In this document: piece by piece, positions 56,153 to 64,000 of the stretch
Position numbering within the stretch: the first letter of the stretch is position 1
How the letters are laid out: every line of letters begins with the position of its first letter
Assembly (NCBI RefSeq): GCF_040869045.1
Contig: NC_090320.1
Location: 148,760,941-148,824,940, forward strand
DNA: 64,000 bases
Direction: 5' to 3'
Source: Eurosta solidaginis
Taxonomy: Eukaryota; Arthropoda; Insecta; Diptera; Tephritidae
Notes under the pieces: model-generated
What the model was told of the DNA's origin: nothing
Seen by the model: only the letters and a program-made list of their open reading frames with translations
Database searches by the model: none
Translations under genes and position numbers: made by a program

Positions 56153-56530
56153 ATGTTCCCAGAAGAGGACATACAAAATCAAAGCCAATTTGACAAAATT
56201 TTCGACAAATTAGTTAAACTAAATTTAAATTTACAAGAAGGTGAAAACGAAACACCTGAGAAACCCAAGCAAGGCCCTAAGCCAATAACAATCGAGGAGT
56301 ACAGAAAGAGAAATAGGATTAAAAAAATTGAGGAACTTAAAGTTCCAAAGCCGGTCAAATTGAAAAGAAAAAGAGGAGGAAAGCAATTTGGCATTCGAAA
56401 AACAATAGCCAAGATCTATGAAAAAATAAATTTAAGCACTAATCAGGCAGAAAAAATTCAACTAAAACAAGAAATTAAGGGATTAAGGAATAATAATTAT
56501 AAAAATAAAAAACCGAATCCAGCAATGTAA
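56153..56530 (+). CDS. Small basic leader ORF of the 412-like element, first copy
   Basis: 125 codons from ATG at 56153: MFPEEDIQNQSQFDKIFDKL, a central PKPITIEEYRKRNRIKKIEE and a basic KRKRGGKQFGIRKTIAKIYE. Very rich in Lys. It precedes gag. I recall similar short ORFs in 412/Stalker-type elements, but the function is unknown. Fully open in both duplicates. Confidence 0.5.
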   Translation: MFPEEDIQNQSQFDKIFDKLVKLNLNLQEGENETPEKPKQGPKPITIEEYRKRNRIKKIEELKVPKPVKLKRKRGGKQFGIRKTIAKIYEKINLSTNQAEKIQLKQEIKGLRNNNYKNKKPNPAM

Positions 56531-56588
56531 ACATTAGGGTGTTGAAAAAAAAATAAAAACAATTTTGTAAAACCATTGATTTAAAATT

Positions 56589-56821
56589 ATGGAAAGACCA
56601 AGGAAAATTAAAACTTATGTAAAAAGCCCACTTAAGGACCTTAAAAATGAAATTAAAATTGTAGATGAGGAAAAAACTCTAATTTAATTTGGTGGAAAAG
56701 TCATTGGAAAGTTATTGAGATTCCTGGGGAACGAACAATATGGAATGTTAGAAACTCACACGCAACAGCAGCTGAAGAGTTATATGGGTGGGAAGTCAAA
56801 TTTATGGGAAGAACAGATTAA
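56589..56821 (+). pseudogene. Second short ORF of the 412-like element, first copy
   Basis: ATG at 56589 (MERPRKIKTYVKS) runs to a stop after DEEKTLI. One frame over the sequence continues WWKSHWKVIEIPGERTIWNV to FMGRTD. A single-base change would join them; function unknown. Confidence 0.4.
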
Positions 56822-57000
56822 AATATTGAAAAAAAAAAAAATTGTATAAAAGAAAAAAAGATGTAACTATTCTAGATTGCATAGTCCAGAAGACAATTAT
56901 AAAAATGTAAAATAGATTTAAGTTAGGCTTAGGAGAGCCGTAATAAATAAATACATTACATTACATTACACGTAAAAAGGCATCTGATAATTGTTGCTGG

Positions 57001-57355
57001 CTTAATGTTTATATTTGATATAATATCTGGTGCTATTCTATATTTCTGAAATTCTTGGTCAATGCTTTCAATGTCACTAACAGAGCGCTCCCCTTTCACA
57101 ATACATTCCGTATTGAAGTGTTGCGTTCTAATTACTTTAGCTTCGCTCCTCTTCTAAGAGGACTTGTAGAATTTAATCACCTATCTAGGAGTTTAGATCT
57201 TGACTTTGCCATGTGTAGGTCTCCCTTCAAGGCATGCATTTAGTCTTACTATTTGTCATATTAAGTCATACTTGAATTAATAATTTAGTTCTAAGTAAAT
57301 CTGTAATCTAGTCAGTAAGGTATGTTACCATTGACTAAATAAAGAAATGAAATCA
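57001..57355 (+). repeat. 3' fragment of another LINE, second copy
   Basis: Same sequence as 53821-54175 with one visible substitution. It starts the second unit of the tandem duplication. Confidence 0.55.
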
Positions 57356-58014
57356 AATGATATTGTCATGGTCCATGCTTCTGCACCATATAGCAGGACG
57401 GGGACGATAGGGGACTTGTAGAGTATGATTTTCGTTTTCCGACAGAGGACTTTACTTTTCAATTGCCTACCTAGTCTAAGGTAACATTTATAGGCAAGAG
57501 TGATTCTTCGCTGGATTTCAGAGCTAATGTTGTTGTTAGTATTGATGCCGGTTCCCAAATAAACGAAGTCTTTTACTATTTCGAAATTATGGCTGCCATT
57601 AGTAGAGTGGTTGCCAAGGAGCTTATGAGCTGACTCTTTCAACGTCACAGCCATATAAGTTTTGCGGGGAAACCAAATTCAGACATAGCGGCATATAGGC
57701 AGCTCCTTTTCGTGCTGTGAAGGCGTCGAAGTGTGTCGATTCTCTTTTCACGGGTTTTTTCCAAGATTTGCCGCATTGTGAAAATCTGGTCGATGGTAGA
57801 TTTACCAGGTCTTAAGCCGCACTGATAAGGTCCAATCAGCCGGTTCACGGTGGGCTTCAATCTTTCGCACAATACACTTGAAAGGCTGATTCCACGATAG
57901 TTGGTGCATTTTGCAGTATCCCCCTTCTCGGCAAAGAACACTTAGATTCCAACCGTCGGGCATGCACTCGTCCGCCCATATTTTGCTAAGAAGCTGTTGC
58001 ATGTGCCTTACCAT
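57356..58014 (-). pseudogene. RTE-like LINE, RT part, second copy
   Basis: Same as 54176-54834; one substitution changes AKKGD to AEKGD. Confidence 0.6.
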
Positions 58015-59085
58015 GTAGTGTAAACAGCCAACAATTTAATGAAAAATATTTAAATCAGCTAATATGCTACCCTGTAACAAAAATAGTCTAAATGTTCATC
58101 AACACAATACAATTCAATCATATATATCATCAACAATACAATTATTGCAGAACACTACCAATTTAGTGCTGGACAGGCGGGCTTCCATAGCATCGATAGA
58201 AGTGCAGCAAAACTAAACTGCTATGTAGCGCAAAGACTTCCAAGCTCTTGTACGCATATAAAAAAGGTTGCCGAAGCACATACTGAAACGCATCACTCGA
58301 TTAACTCAGTGCATCGCCGTGCAGATGTTGCCTTCGCGCTTTACTAACATTCGTAAAATGCCTACATACTACACTAGCACAACACTTTGTTCGCATGATC
58401 TGAAAGTCTCCCATCCATAGTACTCCAAGGTAGGACATAGATGTAACTATTCTAGATTGCATAGTCCAGAAGACAATTATAAAAATGTAAAATAGATTTA
58501 AGTTAGGCTTAGGAGAGCCGTAATAAATAAATACATTACATTACATTACACGTAAAAAGGCATCTGATAATTGTTGCTGGCATAGCCATTCACATGATTT
58601 AATACAGGTGTGTGTACAACACACAACCAAACCAAATTTGGATTCCAGCAAATTTGCAAACGGTGCATTTCCCACAGAAGTCACAACTCAACACAGGTGT
58701 GTAGGTATATACTTTGTATCGAGTTGTATGTAGGTATGTAAGTATATATGCTTAAGGTAAATATGCATGTAAGTATGTATGCTTACAGTAAATATGTATG
58801 TAAGAATATGTTTAGAATAATTTAGTATAAATAAGCTGACAATATTTGAATAAAAAGCATTCGCTCATTGATGTTAAAAACTGACAAAACCAAATACTTC
58901 ATTTTAATCTTTTATATGGCGATCGTTGCCTATGATTCTACTTTCTGATTATTCAGCCTAATTCATTGGTAAGGATTTTACTGGCTGATTACAGCCTAAG
59001 CCTTGTAAAAGAAAAAAAAGAAGAGAAATTATAATTAAATTCGGGCACCAACAGTAAAAATTGCGGCAATTGGAAGACCTCAAAA

Positions 59086-59160
59086 AACATACATTGGAAT
59101 GATACAGAGAAGATCAGCATGGCCCCTGCGCAAGGATGACACCGAAATCGTGAAGCGTTC
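59086..59160 (+). ncRNA. U6 snRNA-derived fragment in the retroelement leader (second copy)
   Basis: Identical to 55906-55980 at an offset of 3,180 bp; it was copied with the tandem duplication. Confidence 0.85.
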
Positions 59161-59332
59161 AGGACTAGCAGCTAATAATTATAAGTATAATAGGTATATT
59201 AGCTTACTTTGACAATTTAAAAATTATTTTTAAGCAGGAAAATATTCGGGCAACCTAACGGCTGCCTATTGACAAGCAAAAATTTAAATTTCTGCTGTAA
59301 AAACTTTTGTTACTAATACTTATTATTAAGCT

Positions 59333-59710
59333 ATGTTCCCAGAAGAGGACATACAAAATCAAAGCCAATTTGACAAAATTTTCGACAAATTAGTTAAACT
59401 AAATTTAAATTTACAAGAAGGTGAAAACGAAACACCTGAGAAACCCAAGCAAGGCCCTAAGCCAATAACAATCGAGGAGTACAGAAAGAGAAATAGGATT
59501 AAAAAAATTGAGGAACTTAAAGTTCCAAAGCCGGTCAAATTGAAAAGAAAAAGAGGAGGAAAGCAATTTGGCATTCGAAAAACAATAGCCAAGATCTATG
59601 AAAAAATAAATTTAAGCACTAATCAGGCAGAAAAAATTCAACTAAAACAAGAAATTAAGGGATTAAGGAATAATAATTATAAAAATAAAAAACCGAATCC
59701 AGCAATGTAA
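59333..59710 (+). CDS. Small basic leader ORF of the 412-like element, second copy
   Basis: Identical protein to 56153-56530. This copy is contiguous with gag and pol downstream and so belongs to the longer element. Confidence 0.5.
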   Translation: MFPEEDIQNQSQFDKIFDKLVKLNLNLQEGENETPEKPKQGPKPITIEEYRKRNRIKKIEELKVPKPVKLKRKRGGKQFGIRKTIAKIYEKINLSTNQAEKIQLKQEIKGLRNNNYKNKKPNPAM

Positions 59711-59768
59711 ACATTAGGGTGTTGAAAAAAAAATAAAAACAATTTTGTAAAACCATTGATTTAAAATT

Positions 59769-60001
59769 ATGGAAAGACCAAGGAAAATTAAAACTTATGT
59801 AAAAAGCCTACTTAAGGACCTTAAAAATGAAATTAAAATTGTAGATGAGGAAAAAACTCTAATTTAATTTGGTGGAAAAGTCATTGGAAAGTTATTGAGA
59901 TGCCTGGGGAACGAACAATATGGAATGTTAGAAACTCACACGCAACAGCAGCTGAAGAGTTATATGGGTGGGAAGTCAAATTTATGGGAAGAACAGATTA
60001 A
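59769..60001 (+). pseudogene. Second short ORF of the 412-like element, second copy
   Basis: As at 56589, with the same internal shift and one substitution (VIEMPGE for VIEIPGE). Confidence 0.4.
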
Positions 60002-60078
60002 AATATTGAAAAAAAAAAAATTGTATAAAAGAAAAAAAAACAAAAAAAAATTTTTTTTGTCTTCATATTTTTTTTACG

Positions 60079-60236
60079 ATGGGAGGCCAAGAATAAAAAA
60101 AAAACCAACGGCGAACGTTGTAAACTCAGTCCAAGAAGTAGACCATACTGAGGCACTAGATACTATTAAGATCATGCTTCTAATCATCTGCGTAGTTAGT
60201 TGCATCTGTTTGTTTCTGAAACTACTCAACCCATAA
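60079..60236 (+). pseudogene. Short ORF with one membrane segment
   Basis: After a stop near its ATG the frame reads VNSVQEVDHTEALDTIKIML then LIICVVSCICLFLKLLNP, a C-terminal hydrophobic helix. It lies just before gag; a poly-A/poly-T stretch upstream disturbs the frame. Role unknown. Confidence 0.35.
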
Positions 60237-60314
60237 TAAATTCCTAAAAAAGCGATATGCCAGCCGCGCCGACGGTTTGGATAAGGTTTAACTAAATTTT
60301 AACTGCCATCCCCA

Positions 60315-61510
60315 ATGGGTAAATGGGAAGATATCGTTAAACTACTCATAGAAGAAAAAACGATAGGAGAAAAATCTTACAAATGTATTAATAAAAACAC
60401 AAAAGTAAAGGCAGAAACAGTAGTAAAGCACCTTAAAATAATAGTTGAAGCATTTAACAGAATAGGAAAACAATCTAACAGTTAAACGGTAAACTAGACG
60501 GCAATCGAAAAGACCAAGCATATCAAATTTTTGCCAGCATTAGAGACAAATTGGTGTCCTCACTGGCAAGATATGATATAGAATTCATAGTACCAACGAC
60601 TTTCAAGAAGGAAATAGAAATAGACTTTAGCACATTCCTGCTGGAGTCAGCATCCGATTTAGAAGAGGAACAAGAAGTAGAGCAAAAAGAAGAAGAAAAA
60701 CAAGAACAAAAAGAAATTTTAACAGAGACACCAAACTACCAAACAAGAAAAGACAAAATGGCACAAACCACAGTAGAATTCTTAAAAAAGGCTTCGTCAA
60801 TTCTACCTGAGTTTGATGGTGAACATGAGAACTTACATAGCTTCTTAGACGCACTAGATATCCTAGAACAAATTAAGGATACTCAGAGACCATAGCAGTC
60901 TCCATGATAAAAACTAAGCTCAAGGGAACAGCTAGAAACCTTTTGAGCACCGAAAATTCAATACTAGCAATAAGGCAAAAGTTGAGTTCAGCAATTAAAG
61001 GTGAATCTGTAGAAGTTTTGACGGCAAAACTCCTAAACGTCCAACAGCGCAGTAAAACAGCTAACCATCACACTGCTGAAATCGAAAAATTAACAAAATC
61101 GTTGGAAGGTGCTTACATATATGACGGTCTTGCACCTGACGTGGCAACCAAATATGCCACACAATCAGCTGTAAAGGCCATGTGTAAGAACTCGGCTAAT
61201 GTAAGAGTTAAACTGATAATGCAAGCAGGAACGTTCACAACTATGAACGAGGCTTTTTCAAATTTGCGAATAGCTGTACTGAAGTCACGGGTAACCCAAA
61301 TACAGTGTTACGCCTGACGCGCTCACAAGGTAATTACCGAGGTAACTTCCGAAGAAGCTAACAGAATAATAATTATCGAGGTAACCAAAACCGGAGATAT
61401 TACGGTAATACTAACAGATATAATAATAACAATAGTGATAGACAAAATAATAATTTCCCAAGACGCAATTTGGAGGTCAATCATGATCATCCAACACGAG
61501 CAATCTCCGT
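60315..61510 (+). pseudogene. gag of the 412-like element
   Basis: Start MGKWEDIVKLLIEEKTIGEK at 60315. A shift near 60,480 leads to KDQAYQIFASIRDKLVSSLA, and TTVEFLKKASSILPEFDGEH opens the capsid-like part. A second break near 60,890 precedes MIKTKLKGTARNLLSTENSI, ESVEVLTAKLLNVQQRSKTA and VKLIMQAGTFTTMNEAF. The end is Asn/Arg/Gly-rich (NYRGNFRRS ... NNNSDRQNNNFPRR) in place of a zinc knuckle. It would form the particle shell around the RNA. Confidence 0.65.
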
Positions 61511-61574
61511 AGTGTAAACCAACAGGAAAACCAGCAAACTCCACTCCAACAGTAAATTTTAACGGTAATAAAAT

Positions 61575-61920
61575 ATGCACATTCAACTTGCATCTAACAG
61601 CTACATATCTTCCAATACTACCTTAAATAAATCAACTTCAACGTTCCTGATAGATACAGGAGCGGATATCTCAATAATAAAGAAGGGTCAAATTGACAGT
61701 AATATCACAATAAATAACTCACAGATCATAGATTTAAAAGGTATTGGCCGATACATAACAAGTACACTTGGAACAGTAAGAGCAGATCTAACAGATGATA
61801 GTCTTTTAATAGGACACACAATTTCACATAGTAGAAGACAATTTCCCAATCCCATGTGATGGAATTTTGGGACTCGAATTCATTAAAAAATAGAATTGCA
61901 TTTTAGATTATAATAAAAAT
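61575..61920 (+). pseudogene. Retroelement aspartic protease
   Basis: STFLIDTGADISIIKKGQID holds the catalytic DTG. After a one-base shift near 61,858 the flap-side signature DGILGLEFIKK follows, then a stop. It would cut Gag-Pol. Confidence 0.65.
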
Positions 61921-61973
61921 AGTGGCAGCCTAATACTACGACCATACGATTACCAGAAGATATAGTTATACAA

Positions 61974-62435
61974 ATGACAAATAAACTAACAGTCAATAGC
62001 ATTACAATACCCGCAAGAGCCGAAGTAATTAGACAGGTTCATATCAATAGTCACAATAAGGAACTATTAGTACCTCATCAAGAATTGACTGATGGCATTT
62101 TTGTAGCCAACACGATAGTAAACTCAAATCAAGCTTTAATAAGAATAATAAATACACCAGATAAACATGCAATCATTCAAGATTATGACATCAAAACAGA
62201 AAGTTTAGAGGATTATGTAATAATTGAAAATACACCTCACTGTAAAGCTAATAATAAAGAAAAGTTAGAAAGATTGAATAAACATTTTCCGCCATTCGCT
62301 AGTAAATCACTCAACACATTATACTCAGAATTCGTTGATATATTTTCATTAGATACAGAACCAATCACGACCAACAACTTTTACAAACAAAAGTTACATA
62401 TGAAAGATAACATTCCCGTGTATATTAAAAATTAA
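61974..62435 (+). pseudogene. pol segment between protease and RT
   Basis: TNKLTVNSITIPARAEVIRQ to HMKDNIPVYIKN, then a stop. It corresponds to the linker that leads into RT in this group; the next residues (YxLPQAHK-type) are visible just beyond the stop. Confidence 0.5.
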
Positions 62436-62499
62436 AGACTACCTCAAGCACATAAAAATTAAATAAATAAACAAGTAAATAAACTAATTCTAGATGATA

Positions 62500-62965
62500 T
62501 TAGCTGTATTTCGTTGCTAACTAGTACAATTAAAACACTAGCTAGCTTACGGAATTGCATGGAAAGCAACAATAAAAAGTAATCGAGTTGAGTTGGCTAA
62601 GCGCTTTCAGTTTAAACCGCTTAGGTAATTGTCGACCTGATTGATAGTGTTGTATAGTGTTGCATATTCAAAAATAGGGCACTACTGTGAACGAGCGAAT
62701 GAAATGAACATAGGAATATGCAGATAAACAAAAATAACAAAATAACAGCGGGGCGGAAGGGTGACATACATACAAACAAACACACGCATTTCATGTATTT
62801 TGTTTTTGTAATTCTCTGGGTGAGTGTCAAAAGCATACTGCGCTAGAAGTGGAAATGTCATAGCAGCGAAAAAAAGTAACAATTAGCTGATAAACCTCCA
62901 CCATCTGTATGGTTTTGGCATAATGAAACTGTTTAGCTAGTTGAAGCGTTTTCTTCAAGCTCGCT
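62500..62965. other. Insertion of about 0.45 kb in the RT N-terminus
   Basis: The RT frame reads to KLILDDI near 62,499 and resumes at PIVEPSTSEYNSPILLVPKK near 62,970; the intervening sequence is foreign. TTAGCT occurs at 62500-62505 and 62933-62938 and may be a duplication. No ORF, TIR or tail recognised. Confidence 0.45.
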
Positions 62966-64000
62966 TGAAAAAAAATACACCTATTGTTGAACCATCAACC
63001 TCAGAGTACAACAGCCCTATTTTATTGGTACCTAAAAAATCCCTTCCGGGCAAACAAGAAAAAAGGTGGAGATTAGTTGTTGATTTCAGACAAATAAATA
63101 AAAAATTAACAGCTGATAAATTCCCTTTGTCTGGAATAGATGACATTCTGGATCAATTGGGAAGAGCGAAATATTTCTTATGCCTAGATTTAATGTCAGG
63201 ATTTCACCAAATAGAACTCAGCCCAGAGTCAAGAGATATCACATCCTTTACAGAGGATAACGGTACTTATCGTTTCAAAATATTGCCTTATGGCCTCAAA
63301 GTAGCTCCAAACTCATTCCAGAGGATGATGGCGTTGGCATTCGCAGGTCTCAAACCATCACAAGCATTCTTATACATGGACGATTTAGTCGTATTAGGAT
63401 GCTCCGAAAAACATATGATTAAAAATTTACGGAATGTATTCTCCACATGCAGAAAATATAATTTAAAATTACATCCGGACAAATGTCTATTTTTCAGTCA
63501 AGAAGTTACTTATCTGGGACATAACTGCACAAGTACTGGAATTTTACCAGACCCAAATAAATTTAAAATCGTTCAAAATTACCCAACTCCCAAAAATGCC
63601 GATGAAGCAAAAAGATTTGTCGCATTTTGTAATTATTATAGAAGATTCATACCAAATTTCGCGGAATACGTCAGGATTCTAACAAAACTTGGTAAGAAAA
63701 ATGTAATTTTCAATTGGACAGACGACTGCGAGAAATCTTTTAACTACCTAAAAAATGCATTAATTAGTCCACTAGTCCTACAATATCCTAATTTTGATAG
63801 AGAGTTCTTTATTACAACCGACGCTAGTGGTTATGCTTGCGGTGCTGTGCTAAGCCAAGAATATGAAGGAAAACAATTGCCTATTGCTTACGTCTAAGAT
63901 CATTTACAAAAGGCGAAATAAATAAAGCCACGATCGACAAGAAATTGGCAGCCATTCATTGGGCAATCATATATTTTAGACCATATGTTTATGGCAGAAA
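62941..64000 (+). pseudogene. Reverse transcriptase and start of RNase H, 412-like
   Basis: RT motifs WRLVVDFRQINKKLTADKFP, FLCLDLMSGFHQIELSPESR (catalytic D), ILPYGLKVAPNSFQRMM and AFLYMDDLVVLGCS (YMDD). Connection FVAFCNYYRRFIPNFAEYV. RNase H begins FFITTDASGYACGAVLSQE. The frame closes at 63,897 and one base over continues SFTKGEINKATI to AAIHWAIIYFRPYVYG at the window end. Confidence 0.75.

Larger units (their letters stand above)
53821..60040. repeat. Near-identical 3.18-kb tandem duplication
   Basis: Unit 1 is 53821-56860 and unit 2 is 57001 to about 60,040, offset 3,180 bp, with only a handful of differences seen (near 54,092, 54,750, 56,630 and 56,722). Between them lie 140 bp (56861-57000) copied from 55261-55400. 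Unit 2 continues into gag, unit 1 does not. Confidence 0.8.
58569..64000 (+). mobile_element. 412/mdg1-like Ty3 retrotransposon, continues past the window
   Basis: LTR, leader with U6 fragment, two short ORFs, a membrane-segment ORF, gag, protease, RT and the start of RNase H in the usual order. Several frameshifts and a 0.45-kb insertion make it non-functional. The right part lies outside the window. Confidence 0.7.

Noticed and set aside
1..64000. CRISPR arrays, bacterial operons, rRNA genes
   Set aside because: No spaced identical repeats of CRISPR type, no bacterial gene layout and no rRNA signature were seen; introns and element families show an insect genome.

Overview
The window is eukaryotic: coding pieces are joined by GT-AG introns, no operons are visible, and almost all of it is mobile DNA. 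The families (PIF/Harbinger with a separate Myb/SANT gene, BEL/Pao, 412/mdg1-type Ty3 element, jockey- and I-like LINEs, tRNA-headed SINEs) and the AT-rich background point to a higher dipteran. The SINE and (CAA)n-tailed repeats look like those I associate with tephritid fruit flies; that placement is inference. No ordinary single-copy host gene is convincing, so this looks like a transposon-rich, probably heterochromatic, region.

Layout. 0-1.2 kb: a MADF-domain exon with a foldback MITE in its intron. 1.25-2.74 kb: a cluster of four tRNA-like SINE units inside one 15-bp target duplication. 3.4-5.7 kb and 28.8-30.7 kb (minus strand): remains of a two-gene, transposon-like locus that I cannot assign to a named superfamily. 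Its second gene is cut in two by a 23-kb block (5,674-28,768) flanked by a 3-bp CAG duplication. That block holds three joined copies (A, B, C) of a large element, called X here. Each copy holds a relic Myb-like gene and a nested Harbinger cassette (transposase plus Myb protein). Copies A and C also carry a (CAA)n-tailed repeat and a captured, spliced BTB-BACK (Kelch-family) gene. A 3.9-kb LINE has inserted into the left end of copy B.

29-35.7 kb: MITEs, a SINE inside a second Harbinger Myb exon, a Ty3/gypsy relic split by a hAT relic, and an internally deleted piggyBac. 35.7-53.3 kb: one BEL/Pao pol gene (plus strand) broken by a jockey-like LINE and by a long I-like LINE. The I-like LINE is itself interrupted by an unclassified 2.4-kb element (Y), by a second jockey-like LINE flanked by a 109-bp direct repeat, and by a 361-bp MITE. 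53.3-60.0 kb: an RTE-like LINE and the 5' part of a 412/mdg1-like retrotransposon, present as a near-identical 3.18-kb tandem duplication. 60-64 kb: gag, protease and reverse transcriptase of that retrotransposon, running off the window.

How the parts work together. In the Harbinger cassettes the spliced DDE transposase and the opposing Myb/SANT protein should act as a pair, but each copy has lost at least one: A keeps the Myb ORF, C keeps the transposase, B has lost both. The retroelement remains are mostly frameshifted. The most unusual signals are a U6 snRNA fragment in the leader of the 412-like element, the BTB-BACK capture, the inverted terminal segment of X copy A, the 109-bp target duplication and the unassigned two-gene locus.
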